Origin: Flavobacterium hiemivividum
GTDB taxonomy: Bacteria; Bacteroidota; Bacteroidia; Flavobacteriales; Flavobacteriaceae
DNA length: 64,000 nt
Direction: 5' to 3'
Assembly (NCBI RefSeq): GCF_004349145.1
Contig: NZ_SMFO01000001.1
Coordinates: 744,001-808,000 of the forward strand
Positions 17,992-27,653 of the stretch are shown here, piece after piece (the first letter of the stretch is position 1; each line of letters opens with the position of its first letter). The notes below the pieces were generated by a model. The model was not told the DNA's origin, made no database searches, and saw only the letters and a list, made by a program, of their open reading frames with translations. The position numbers and the translations under genes are program-made.

Positions 17992-20778
17992 CTAGTAAAT
18001 AGTTTTCTTAGTTACTATGCTTTTATCCTTCATTACCACTTTTACTATTAATACCTGATCACGGGCTATAAGAGTAGTAATCATTAACTCATTTTTATCC
18101 ACCTTTGATTTAGAATAGATTTGTCTACCTGATACATCATAAATAGATACCGCGTCGATTTCGTTTTCCGGCGTACTGATTTTTACTTCTCTATTTTTAT
18201 TGGTAATTACAACCTTATTTTCTACCGCTTCAAAATCTTCTGTTGCTAAAGTTTTATTAGCATAACTTAGAACAAAACGATCATTAAAAGTCCCTTTTTG
18301 AGTTGTAAAAGTATAAGCTGCTTCACTTAGATCTTGGATTTTATTCAATAACCTATCTTCTAAAATAATTTTTTTGCCAGTAAGAAAACCATCCACTTCA
18401 TCGATAGCGATTTTAAATTCTCCTACAATCGTTGTTTTATAACCTAAGGGCACTTTATCATTATCCTCAAATGGCAAGGCTCTTCCCTGGATTACAAGAT
18501 TTTTATCCTTGTTAATACTATAAAAATCAATAAAAGCATTTGCATTGAAGCTAACTCCATCATAAACATTATCATACTCATTAGTGGCTCCAGTAATATA
18601 ACCTATCAAGGTTTGTTTAAAAGCACCACCAGCATTAGTTAAATTCAACCACACTCTATTTTTCTCGATAGTACTATTCGTTTTCGAATTTGCCTTAATT
18701 TTAAAAAACTGTGTGTTATTATATGGTTTAATAGCAGCATCATGACGCATTTCATTTTTAAATTTTGCACTTTCACCCGTTGCTCTACTAGTTGCAAAAA
18801 AGGCTTGACCAGCGGCAATTTTACCCGTAGGTTTATATTTGTTATCAGCGTCTGTTGTCTTATCACTCTTAGCTTTTGTAGCAACACCGCCGCTAACATT
18901 GTAAGATGCATAATCATTTGAAGTGTAGGCTAAATTTCCCGAGCCCGCTGTCCCTTGCTCAAGATTTTCTCTTTCGGTTATTGCCGTAATATGAGTCCAG
19001 AAATAAATAGTACCACCTAACACCGCGCTATTATGGTTCAAAAATTTATCAGCGTCTATGGCCGATGGATAAGGATTCCCTATTAGATTAAAGGTACCTG
19101 AACTACCTATAGCTATAGAAACAGCCCCATTGTTAGGAGTTCCTGTAAAAGAGCCCGTAAAATCGCCAGCTATTGACCTTCTTATTATATACCCTCTTCC
19201 AAGTACCATATCTCCTGCCACAGGCACTCTCCAATTTGATACATCTGTATTCCAAAGATATTTAGTCGATGGAGAGAAATCTCCCAATATTTGACCTCCT
19301 ACCGGAGTGGACCAGTAAATATAATCATTAACCTTTATCCCTGTTGCTGTTCGCTTATATGTAATATTACCACTATTTGCAGCACTACTATTTATTTGTA
19401 CAAGATTAGCTGTGTCTTCAAAGGTAAGTGTACCATTTACTACTAATTCGTTCTGAAGTTTTAGGGTTTTTCCTGAAGCTATTTTAACATGTACTCCAGC
19501 GTTAACCAAACATGAACAACCATCTATATCTACAATTGAATCATAATTTCCAGTAAAAATTATAGGGTTTTCAATTGTTGGATTATCAATCGTTGGATTA
19601 CCAGTCGAAACCCATATTGTACCATTCCATTTTTGCCAAGCAGTTCCATTCCATCTTTTTGTGTCTGGTGGATTATTAATAACCACGTTTGCTGAAGCTG
19701 TAGACATACAGTTTCCATTAAAAGCTGTAAAAGTATAAGTCCCCGGAGGTGCTGTTACTTTATCAGCATTAACAATTACTCCTGTAGATGGAGAAAAAGT
19801 ATATGTGTATGACACATTATAATTAGTTATCATAAAGCTTCCTGTTGGCACAGAACATGTAGGTTGCGTTACAATTTCTGCTGCTGGAGTTGATGGTAAA
19901 TCATTAACCACCACAGAAATTGTTTTAGAATTTGCATATAAATTGGTTCCATAATAGGTAGAACAAGTAAGCTGAATTTGATAAGTACCAGCACTTACAT
20001 TTGTAATACTTGCGTCTTTAGAAGTACTATCTGTAATTGTTCCTGCTGGCGCTAAAACGATTGACCATGAATAATTTACACCATCTGAACCCCCTGAAGT
20101 TTTTTTGCCACTAAACCCTGAGTAATTTCCATTCAAATTTATTGTGTTGTTTTGGCAAACTGGAGAGTTTGAAGAAGGAGTAGCAGTCAATGAGCCACCG
20201 TTTATCATAAGATCCGAGAAGGTTGGAAGGACACTTTCACCACCTTTACAATAGGAATATACATTTGATCCTATATAAATATCTTGATTATTACTACAAT
20301 CTCCTTCAAGTCCACCTATACTGACTTCTAAACTCGAATTAGAAGGCAACTTTAAATCAACTTTATCTTGGAAATTAATATTGGCTGCTGGATTTAAACC
20401 AGAAGTAACAATGACTTTATTAGTATTTAAAAGAAAATCTGTTCCGTTACTCCCTGTGCCAATTCCTTTCAAAACCAGCGATCCACTAATTGTCAGCGTG
20501 CCCATTGATTGAGTTGTTAAAGCGCTAGTGCCAATAGTTATTGTATTTCCTGCCTGAATCAAAACAGCACCTGTACCTACATTTTGCCCTGGATATCCCT
20601 GAGCCGCTGTTGGAGTTAACCATCCTCCCGGAACATTAAAACGTTCCCAACTATTGCGGTCAGTCCAGTTTCCATTTCCAGCTGAGCGATAATCCCCAGC
20701 AGACTGTGCAAACATAACACAACTCAACAACAACATTAAAACCGTAAAAATTGTAGATTTGGGTAATTTTATTTTCAT
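17992..20778 (-). CDS. T9SS-secreted protein with C-terminal sorting domain (type C-like)
   Basis: A 928-aa protein with a signal peptide ending VMFAQ near residue 25. The N-terminal part (GNGNWTDRNSWE, PGQNVGTGAVLIQ) resembles the first repeats of other flavobacterial secreted proteins. A PKD or Ig-like region lies at about 205-370. From about 400 onward it is clearly paralogous to the 1150-aa protein at 21437 (GNITYKR, IGNPYPSA, FWTH, VWLNL, FYSI, PLGYKTTI). The C-terminus (VSIYDVSGRQIYSKSKV to TKKTIY) is a T9SS sorting signal. It is likely surface-exposed or released. The function is unknown. Confidence 0.88.
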   Translation of the reverse strand: MKIKLPKSTIFTVLMLLLSCVMFAQSAGDYRSAGNGNWTDRNSWERFNVPGGWLTPTAAQGYPGQNVGTGAVLIQAGNTITIGTSALTTQSMGTLTISGSLVLKGIGTGSNGTDFLLNTNKVIVTSGLNPAANINFQDKVDLKLPSNSSLEVSIGGLEGDCSNNQDIYIGSNVYSYCKGGESVLPTFSDLMINGGSLTATPSSNSPVCQNNTINLNGNYSGFSGKKTSGGSDGVNYSWSIVLAPAGTITDSTSKDASITNVSAGTYQIQLTCSTYYGTNLYANSKTISVVVNDLPSTPAAEIVTQPTCSVPTGSFMITNYNVSYTYTFSPSTGVIVNADKVTAPPGTYTFTAFNGNCMSTASANVVINNPPDTKRWNGTAWQKWNGTIWVSTGNPTIDNPTIENPIIFTGNYDSIVDIDGCSCLVNAGVHVKIASGKTLKLQNELVVNGTLTFEDTANLVQINSSAANSGNITYKRTATGIKVNDYIYWSTPVGGQILGDFSPSTKYLWNTDVSNWRVPVAGDMVLGRGYIIRRSIAGDFTGSFTGTPNNGAVSIAIGSSGTFNLIGNPYPSAIDADKFLNHNSAVLGGTIYFWTHITAITERENLEQGTAGSGNLAYTSNDYASYNVSGGVATKAKSDKTTDADNKYKPTGKIAAGQAFFATSRATGESAKFKNEMRHDAAIKPYNNTQFFKIKANSKTNSTIEKNRVWLNLTNAGGAFKQTLIGYITGATNEYDNVYDGVSFNANAFIDFYSINKDKNLVIQGRALPFEDNDKVPLGYKTTIVGEFKIAIDEVDGFLTGKKIILEDRLLNKIQDLSEAAYTFTTQKGTFNDRFVLSYANKTLATEDFEAVENKVVITNKNREVKISTPENEIDAVSIYDVSGRQIYSKSKVDKNELMITTLIARDQVLIVKVVMKDKSIVTKKTIY

Positions 20779-21168
20779 ATAGGTTTTTATTAAAAATCGT
20801 ATTATTTATCTGTTAAAAAACAATTAGATCACACGCGAAAAAACATCAAAAAAAAGACTTAATAAAATATTGTCGGTTATCGGCATTTTTCACCGTTTAA
20901 CTACAGTTTTTGTCGCATTTATTCTTAATAATAAACTTACAAAACTGAAAATTTAATGAAATAATATTCTTACTTACACATTAAGATTCGACAGCTGTCA
21001 ATTGCTTGCCTTCAGACTCTTAAGTACGAGAAACTCTTCTTTAGGGTTTTAAAAATGTAAGGTGTTTTTCGATAACAGTAGAAACGAATAAATGGAGGTT
21101 TACGATAATTATCAGAAGTGTTAGAATGAAGACCTAGATACCAAATTGCTACCGAAAGGAGGGATCGG

Positions 21169-21252
21169 ATGAATGAAAACGATAAAATTATGGTCTATCT
21201 AATTTTCTTAGCAGTACTTCTCAACCCTATTGTCTATAGTTATCGTTTTTAA
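21169..21252 (+). CDS. Candidate 27-aa hydrophobic micro-ORF
   Basis: An ATG at 21169 preceded 5 bases upstream by AAAGGAGGG (21156-21163), an unusually strong Shine-Dalgarno sequence for this phylum. The peptide is MNENDKI followed by a hydrophobic stretch (MVYLIFLAVLL) and NPIVYSYRF. A perfect 10-bp inverted repeat, AAAACGATAA (21176-21185) and TTATCGTTTT (21240-21249), lies at both ends of the ORF. No promoter is evident. It may be a small membrane peptide or a type-I-toxin-like gene, but chance cannot be excluded. Confidence 0.3.
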   Translation: MNENDKIMVYLIFLAVLLNPIVYSYRF

Positions 21253-21272
21253 ACGGTGCTATTATGAATAAA

Positions 21273-21312
21273 CTAAACCGCTATGGACCGAAAGTCTATC
21301 GATTTGGTTTAG
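21273..21312. repeat. Two-part hairpin in the gap between the T9SS genes
   Basis: Outer arms CTAAACC (21273-21279) and GGTTTAG (21306-21312). Inside them an 8-bp stem with one mismatch pairs CTATGGAC (21281-21288) with GTCTATCG (21294-21301) around a CGAAA loop. No T-run follows, so it is not a standard terminator. Apart from this and the 21169 micro-ORF I see nothing supportable in 20779-21436. Confidence 0.55.
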
Positions 21313-21436
21313 CAAACTTAAAGTCTGAAAGGTTGAATTACTGATATTTAGTCCAAATTATTCAAATTATAATTATCTTAAAATTTACGACTTTGCAGTG
21401 TGAAAATTTTTAGATCCTAAAAACAAGATATTTAGT

Positions 21437-24400
21437 TTAATAAGCAATCTTTTGTGAACTGCGCTTTCCATTTTGAAGTACAACTTCTACAATAAGAATT
21501 CGATTTCCAGGAAGTAAACCATGAATCAGCAATTGATTGCTATCAACCTTGGATTTCTTATAGATTTGTTTGCCCGTAATATCGTAAACACATACAGAAT
21601 CAATAGAGTCAACTGACGATATTATTTTTATTTCTTTATTTTTATTCGAAACTACAACTTCTTTATCTAAAAAAACATGCTCTTTATTCGATAAGGTTTT
21701 ACTGGTATAACTTAAAACAAATCTATTATTAAAAATACCTTTAGCGGTATTAAAAGTATAAGGCCCCTTTTTTAAATTATGGAGAATATTTATTTCTTTA
21801 TCTTCAAGAAACACCTCTTGGTCCTGAAATAAACCATCTACTTGATCAATCGCTATGGTAAAAGCTCCTTCAATAGTCGTTTTATATCCTAAAGACACTT
21901 TGTCTTCTTTGTCAAAGGGCAGAGCTCGACCCTGGATAACAAGTTTCCTTTCGTTACTGATACTATAAAAATCGACAAACTTATTTCCGTCAAAACTCTC
22001 TCCGTCATATCGACTATCGATTTCATTTGTTGCTCCAGTAACATAACCCACCAGCGTCTGTTTAAATGCTCCTTCATTATTAAACAAGTTAAGCCACACC
22101 CTGTTTTTTTCAACTACTTCGGCCGTTTTACTAGCGCTAAACTTGAAGAACTGAGAATTGTCTCCCGAGATTGTTCCTACACCAACTCGTATACTATTTG
22201 TAAAATTAACACTTCCTGAGGTTTTAGTTCCCGCAAAGAAACCTTGGCCTGAACCAATTTTTCCTGAGGGAATAGCTGTATTAATAGCTCCCGGTATACT
22301 AGCACTGCCCGCTTTTACTCCAGTACTAGTTGCTGCGCCACCAGTTAAGTTATAAGACGCATAATCATCCCCAGAATAAGCGTATACCCCCGAACCCGGA
22401 TTAGATACATTTGCACCAATAGCTGTATTGTGCGTCCAAAAATAAAGCGTTCCCTCGAGTACGGGATTATTTAATATGAAAGCATCTGCATCTAGTGCGG
22501 AAGGATAGGGATTTCCAAGCAAATAGAGCGCATTCCCGGAAGTTGTGATTGGTATAGAAATAGTACCATTGTTAGGCACCCCAATAAAAGAAGCTAGATA
22601 TGGAGAAGGAAGAATAGGAGCTGCATAACTTTGCGGTCCTCTTATAATATAGCCAATCCCTTTATCCATTATTGCCGAAGTACTTTCTTGAACCCACTTA
22701 TTTCCAACCCCATCAAAAGAGTAAAATTTATCTCCAAGAGTGTTGGGAGAAACATTATAAAGTGTTTGTGGTGAAACAGCAGAAGACCAATAGGTATAAT
22801 CGAAATTGCTTATTGGACTCGTTGACCGTTTATAAGTTATATTTCCTGAATTAGTTACATTATTAATCTGAACGAGACTCGCTTTGTCTTCAAAAATCAA
22901 AGCACCACTAGTCACTTTTAATTCATTTGTCAAAGTCAATATTTTTCCACTTGAAAAAACAACGTTACCTGACTGTACTTCACAAGAACATGCTAGCAAA
23001 TTTTGACTAGCTGTATAATTCCCATTAAAGACTATTTTGTCATTTATGGTAGGAGCACTTGGCGACCACGATCCCCCATTCCATGTTGAAATAATTGATG
23101 GAATTAATACATTGGTGGAAACTGGAGAAATACACCCTCCTATATTTTTTATAATTACATTATATGTACCTGCTGTAAGTCCTGATTTAATATTACTTGC
23201 TTGATAATTTGCGCCATTATCAAAGCTATAAACATCAGTTGCACTTTGCACCATTACAGTAATAATACCTGTATTTGTGATACAATCTGGTTGAGAAATC
23301 GTTGCAACTGGATTCGTTAACAAAGGATAGAAAGTTAATGACCTAACTTTTGCAAAACTACTGACACTACAATTACCACCAGTCCTATCATAAACAACAT
23401 CGACTCGGTATTTACCTGACTCAGCTGGTGTACCATTAATTATTTTTAAAACAGCAGTTGTTGCTCCTGAAAAATGAGGTCCATCTACAACATTATTCCA
23501 AGAACCAGATGGAATTTGACTTTTCCATTGGTATGTAACAGGACCGTTTGATGGATTTGAAATTACTGCTGTATAGGAATAATTAGATCCATAACAAAGT
23601 TTTACATCCACTACAGATTGAGAAGGAGTAAGGGCAGGTGAATTTATCGCCACTATTTCATTTACTGAAAGAACAACCGTATTTGAAGTAACACTACAAG
23701 TACCATTTGACACAACTACCTGAAATTGTGTCCCATTTGGATACTGACTACTTCCTACATTTGCGATAGTAATTTTACCTGCAGAAGGATAAGTAACATT
23801 AGTAGTGGGCATAGCAAGAAAACTACCGTCAGTAGTTTTTTTATACTGCCAAGTATAACTCAATTCACTTCCAATAGCGACAACATTAAAACTCACAAAA
23901 GCACCTTCACAATCTAATTGATTAATAGGTTGTGTAGAAATTATCGGGGACGAACTTACAGTTAAAACCCCATAGTTTCCATTTTTACTACAAGAAGCAA
24001 CCGTTACTTTAGTCCTGTACTTATAATTATTCATTCCAGCAGTAACCCCAGTAATTGTAAGAGTAGAAGTTGTAACTCCCGAGTAAAGGTTTCCTTCACT
24101 CAAGTCTATCCAACCAGAACCCATATTAACCTGCCAAATGAAAGTAGGTGAAGTTCCAGTAGCCGAAGAAGTAAATACCACATTTCTTGAAGTGCAAACG
24201 TTAATATTAGATGTATCACTAATAGTAAACGAACAACTTCCTCCATAAATTGCATTATTAACTAAATCCACCAAAATTTGCGATTCAGTTGGAACTACAA
24301 CCTGAGTTCCAGGAATGACATTATTGTCTATAGAAGTTGGTGCTATAATTACTGTTGCATTAGGGTTTACTGCATAAATCTGCCCAGCTCCATTACCGCC

Positions 24401-24889
24401 AGTCGTATCAAATTGTCCAATTATATTACCTCCTACAACGACATTACCCTGTTTTTGTAGTTCCGAGGTTGAAGAACTAAACAAATTACCACTAATTACC
24501 ACTGTACTTTTCCAAAAGTCGGTTATCCCACTATTACTATAATCTCCAAAAATTACTAGAGTCGCAACATCATTACCTGAACCCATTGTGAAACTTCCTC
24601 CGGAATTAACCGTAAAACTACCTGAAGTTAAATTGCTCCCAACAGTGAAAAGTAATCCATCGTTAATTTTCAATGCGCCTGAAACAGAGATACTTTTTAC
24701 CTCTATATTAACAGATATAGCAACGATTTTCCCACTTGGTATTACAACATCATCAGAACCTGTTGGAACTCCACTTGGGCTCCAATTCGCTGCAGTATTC
24801 CAAAGCCCATTTGCTCCGCTATAAGTTTTTGGTACTGCAAAAACAAATGTTTGACATAAAACAAGAAAAATGGTAAATATTATCTTCAT
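21437..24889 (-). CDS. T9SS-secreted protein with Ig-like repeats and type C-like sorting domain
   Basis: A 1150-aa protein with a signal peptide ending FVFAVP near residue 20. Residues about 20-200 form a beta-rich domain (GLWNTAANW, PTGSDDVVIPSG) like those at the N-terminus of other flavobacterial exoproteins. About 220-590 holds several Ig-like units with paired Cys and WQ motifs. The C-terminal 550 residues match the 17992 gene closely in order and sequence. The C-terminus (VCVYDITGKQIYKKS to SQKIAY) is a T9SS sorting signal. It is probably an adhesin-like or matrix protein; no enzyme motif is seen. Confidence 0.88.
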   Translation of the reverse strand: MKIIFTIFLVLCQTFVFAVPKTYSGANGLWNTAANWSPSGVPTGSDDVVIPSGKIVAISVNIEVKSISVSGALKINDGLLFTVGSNLTSGSFTVNSGGSFTMGSGNDVATLVIFGDYSNSGITDFWKSTVVISGNLFSSSTSELQKQGNVVVGGNIIGQFDTTGGNGAGQIYAVNPNATVIIAPTSIDNNVIPGTQVVVPTESQILVDLVNNAIYGGSCSFTISDTSNINVCTSRNVVFTSSATGTSPTFIWQVNMGSGWIDLSEGNLYSGVTTSTLTITGVTAGMNNYKYRTKVTVASCSKNGNYGVLTVSSSPIISTQPINQLDCEGAFVSFNVVAIGSELSYTWQYKKTTDGSFLAMPTTNVTYPSAGKITIANVGSSQYPNGTQFQVVVSNGTCSVTSNTVVLSVNEIVAINSPALTPSQSVVDVKLCYGSNYSYTAVISNPSNGPVTYQWKSQIPSGSWNNVVDGPHFSGATTAVLKIINGTPAESGKYRVDVVYDRTGGNCSVSSFAKVRSLTFYPLLTNPVATISQPDCITNTGIITVMVQSATDVYSFDNGANYQASNIKSGLTAGTYNVIIKNIGGCISPVSTNVLIPSIISTWNGGSWSPSAPTINDKIVFNGNYTASQNLLACSCEVQSGNVVFSSGKILTLTNELKVTSGALIFEDKASLVQINNVTNSGNITYKRSTSPISNFDYTYWSSAVSPQTLYNVSPNTLGDKFYSFDGVGNKWVQESTSAIMDKGIGYIIRGPQSYAAPILPSPYLASFIGVPNNGTISIPITTSGNALYLLGNPYPSALDADAFILNNPVLEGTLYFWTHNTAIGANVSNPGSGVYAYSGDDYASYNLTGGAATSTGVKAGSASIPGAINTAIPSGKIGSGQGFFAGTKTSGSVNFTNSIRVGVGTISGDNSQFFKFSASKTAEVVEKNRVWLNLFNNEGAFKQTLVGYVTGATNEIDSRYDGESFDGNKFVDFYSISNERKLVIQGRALPFDKEDKVSLGYKTTIEGAFTIAIDQVDGLFQDQEVFLEDKEINILHNLKKGPYTFNTAKGIFNNRFVLSYTSKTLSNKEHVFLDKEVVVSNKNKEIKIISSVDSIDSVCVYDITGKQIYKKSKVDSNQLLIHGLLPGNRILIVEVVLQNGKRSSQKIAY

Positions 24890-25112
24890 ACCTTAGTTTT
24901 TTTATAAATAAAACAATACTGTGTTGCAGCATACATTTCGATTTTAATACTAAGTTTAACAAAATAACAACCCTAACAAAACAAACTCGTTCACATGTTC
25001 GTTTTATCGCCAACTAACTCATTTACTTATGTTTAAAGTTTTTTTTAACATCTAACTAATTAAAATAACTTACCAATTTTAATTCTTAAATTCACTTTTT
25101 CGAAATACTAAA

Positions 25113-25586
25113 ATGAAAGAAGTCTATTCCATAAAAGAAGCTATCAATAAAATTGAGCATTACTGTGCTTATCAAGAGCGTTGCCATGAGGAAGTAGTTA
25201 GTAAATTGCGTACCATGAAACTGGATTCTAGCGAAATTGATGAAATTATTATCCATCTAATCTCATCTAATTTTCTTAACGAGAGTCGGTTTGCTTGTAG
25301 TTTTACCAGAGGAAAACACCGCATCAAGCATTGGGGAAAAATTAGAATTGTAAACGAATTAAAATTTCGCAAGATTACGACCTATAATATTAATTTGGCA
25401 CTCAAAGAAATACCACCGGAGGAATATCTAGATACATTTCATTCCTTTGCCGAAAGGCAATGGGAAGCGATACGGGAAAGTGACGCATTAAAAAAGAAAA
25501 AGAAGTTTTGCGATTTTCTGCTAAGAAAGGGATTTGAGAGTAATCTCGTTTATGAGAAAATGAAGGAAATGGAGAGTAGTGAGTAG
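25113..25586 (+). CDS. recX: Regulatory protein RecX
   Basis: A 157-aa helical protein with the RecX pattern: CxYQERCHEEVVSKL near residues 18-32, then LISSNFLNESRFACSFTRGKHRIKHWG, which carries the family (F)LnexrFA core, then a later LLRKGF segment. RecX binds RecA filaments and limits their activity. It is monocistronic, between the T9SS gene (divergent) and the TonB receptor (convergent). recA is not in the window. Confidence 0.9.
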   Translation: MKEVYSIKEAINKIEHYCAYQERCHEEVVSKLRTMKLDSSEIDEIIIHLISSNFLNESRFACSFTRGKHRIKHWGKIRIVNELKFRKITTYNINLALKEIPPEEYLDTFHSFAERQWEAIRESDALKKKKKFCDFLLRKGFESNLVYEKMKEMESSE

Positions 25587-25647
25587 TGAGTGGTTTTCTG
25601 TTGTGTGTTGTGAAATTTAGGTTTTGAAAAGAAAATCCCCATTAGTA

Positions 25648-25686
25648 TTATAAAAAAACATTGCCCTGAACTAACAAGGCAATGTC
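25648..25686 (-). terminator. Terminator of the BtuB-like receptor gene
   Basis: Arms ACATTGCC (25658-25665) and GGCAATGT (25678-25685) with a 12-base loop. On the minus strand a run of seven T follows. Confidence 0.8.
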
Positions 25687-25735
25687 TGCATAAAATAAAT
25701 TTTAAGCGATCTTATGATAAAAGAAAAGCCATTTA

Positions 25736-27559
25736 CTACTTAAACGTGTATTTTAATCCAAAAAGTAAATTCCCTTTTGGCATTGGAATCAAACTACTTT
25801 CTGAATAGTCTGTATTAAAGATATTATTAGCATAAACTGACAACTCCACGTCGTTCCAGTTATAAGCCGCACTAAGATCTACCACATTGTAACTCGTTCC
25901 AGAAGTTCGTTCCATATAACGATACGCAATTGAATTAGTGAAGTTTTCAAACCATTGCATTTGGTACGAACTAACCATTTGATGCTTCAAGGAATTGATG
26001 GAATATCTCGATTCAACAGCTGTTGTTTTTTTGATTTCATCGTCAATAAAAGTATGCCCAAAGCTGATTTTTTGATTTAGATTATTCAATGTAAACTTAT
26101 AATCCAATTGTGTTTCAACACCTTTGGTATTCACATCCTGAATGTTTTGTGGAGAGAAAACAACATCACTAGCATTTACTCTTACATAATCAATTAAATT
26201 ATTTGAATCTCTATTAAAACCAGCTACCGAAAGACCAAAACGATTGGTACTCCATCGAATTCCTATCTCTTGCGCTAAGGCATCTTCTGCTTGTAAATTC
26301 GGATTTCCTATCGCCTGCGGACCTATGTAATATAAATCAGTGTAAGTAGGAACTCTGTAGGTGTAACCGATATTTCCGTAAACTCTCACATCATCAGAAA
26401 CCGCATAACCTACATCGACTCCAGGAAATAATTTATTATCAAAGTCTGAAAAATAAGAAGCAGCAACACCAGGAGTTACATCTAATTTATCATCCAAAAA
26501 CTGAAAACGATGCTCTAGAAACAAAGTTGCAATTTCCCTTTGATTGTCTCCCAATCGATTACTTGTGATAAAATATTTTGAAAATTCAACACCAAAACCA
26601 GTAATTCCAGCATTTGACGTATAAGAACCGTTTAGCTCCACCGCCATTTTATTCGTTAAATGCAAATTCCTATACGCAGCGGGATTGTTCCTAACATATA
26701 AATATTCGTCTTGATTTCGCTTCCAATATACTCTTGGTTTCCAAGTGAAATTTCCGTTTTTAATAACAGTCGAAAATCCAATTAAAGTCGCTTGGGTTTC
26801 TTCATATTGTTTTGTAGCTGATGGAATTCCGTAGAATCCATTGGCTCCAAATTTCTTTTCAGAATGACTTGCGATAAAATTAATAGGAAGTTTGCTTTTA
26901 TTGAACTGACTTTTTACAAATAAGTTTTGATTGTCAAAATCAGTATTTTCTCTGTACCCGTTTGAAAAGTTCTTGCTAAAATGAACAATATGACTGCTAT
27001 TATCTAAATTAATAGAAGCAGTGGCTTCTCCTAAAAATTGTCCATAAGAACCCGTTTGCAATTTGGTTACCAAAGCATTTCGAGGAGCGCTTTTAGTAAC
27101 AATATTTACCGCTCCCGAAAAAGCATTTTGTCCGAAAACACGTGCAGCCGGCCCTTTTATAATTTCGATTCTTTCAATCACTTCAATTGGCAAAGCCAAG
27201 TTTAAAGTGTGATGTCCCGTTTGAGCATCATCTACTTTTATTCCATCAATCAGCAATAATGTTTGATCAAAACTGCCACCTCTAATGTATAAATCGGCTT
27301 GCATTCCGTTTACACCCTGTCTTCTTACATCAACACCTGCAACTTGCTGTAAAGCATCCGCCACATTTGTCACACCTAATTTTTTTATGTCACTAGCGGT
27401 AACAATTTGAATAGTTCTTGAATTTTCATCAAAAGGCAAATCAATTCTTGAGGAAGTCACTACAACTTCATTCAGTGAGTCCATTTTCTGTTTTGCCTCT
27501 TGTGCTTTTCCAACTAAAGCACAAAGTACTAAAGAAGCTACTGCCATTGTATTTTTCAT
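25736..27559 (-). CDS. TonB-dependent outer-membrane receptor, BtuB-like
   Basis: A 607-aa receptor with a signal peptide (about 1-19) and no CarboxypepD_reg domain. A TonB box-like EVVVTSSR lies near residue 31. The plug domain carries VADALQQVAGVDVRRQG, LYIRGGSFDQTLLLIDG, IERIEIIKGPAARVFGQNAFSGAVNIVTK. It ends in the barrel C-terminus LLFGLKYTFK with a final aromatic residue. The short length and plug resemble vitamin B12 receptors, but I see no cobalamin riboswitch: only 81 bases separate it from the divergent MocR-type gene. The substrate may be another small cofactor or metal complex. Confidence 0.9.
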   Translation of the reverse strand: MKNTMAVASLVLCALVGKAQEAKQKMDSLNEVVVTSSRIDLPFDENSRTIQIVTASDIKKLGVTNVADALQQVAGVDVRRQGVNGMQADLYIRGGSFDQTLLLIDGIKVDDAQTGHHTLNLALPIEVIERIEIIKGPAARVFGQNAFSGAVNIVTKSAPRNALVTKLQTGSYGQFLGEATASINLDNSSHIVHFSKNFSNGYRENTDFDNQNLFVKSQFNKSKLPINFIASHSEKKFGANGFYGIPSATKQYEETQATLIGFSTVIKNGNFTWKPRVYWKRNQDEYLYVRNNPAAYRNLHLTNKMAVELNGSYTSNAGITGFGVEFSKYFITSNRLGDNQREIATLFLEHRFQFLDDKLDVTPGVAASYFSDFDNKLFPGVDVGYAVSDDVRVYGNIGYTYRVPTYTDLYYIGPQAIGNPNLQAEDALAQEIGIRWSTNRFGLSVAGFNRDSNNLIDYVRVNASDVVFSPQNIQDVNTKGVETQLDYKFTLNNLNQKISFGHTFIDDEIKKTTAVESRYSINSLKHQMVSSYQMQWFENFTNSIAYRYMERTSGTSYNVVDLSAAYNWNDVELSVYANNIFNTDYSESSLIPMPKGNLLFGLKYTFK

Positions 27560-27608
27560 AAATTATATTTTTTGTTTATTTTTAAACCGTTGCAAAATTC
27601 GTAACTTT

Positions 27609-27653
27609 CCGGACGAGTAATCTAGTCCAGTATTTAAATTATGAATAGTCCGG
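27609..27653. promoter_or_regulatory. Candidate operator between the receptor and the MocR-type gene
   Basis: GGAC words occur as inverted repeats: CCGGAC at 27609-27614, GTCC at 27625-27628 and GTCCGG at 27648-27653. The first two form an 18-base imperfect palindrome (GGACnAGnnnnCTnGTCC). CCGGAC and GTCCGG are an exact pair that straddles the start codon at 27641. It is a plausible binding site for the divergent regulator. Confidence 0.4.

Noticed and set aside
27560..27640. Cobalamin riboswitch upstream of the BtuB-like receptor
   Set aside because: The gap is only 81 bases and shows no B12-box; it is shared with a divergent regulator.
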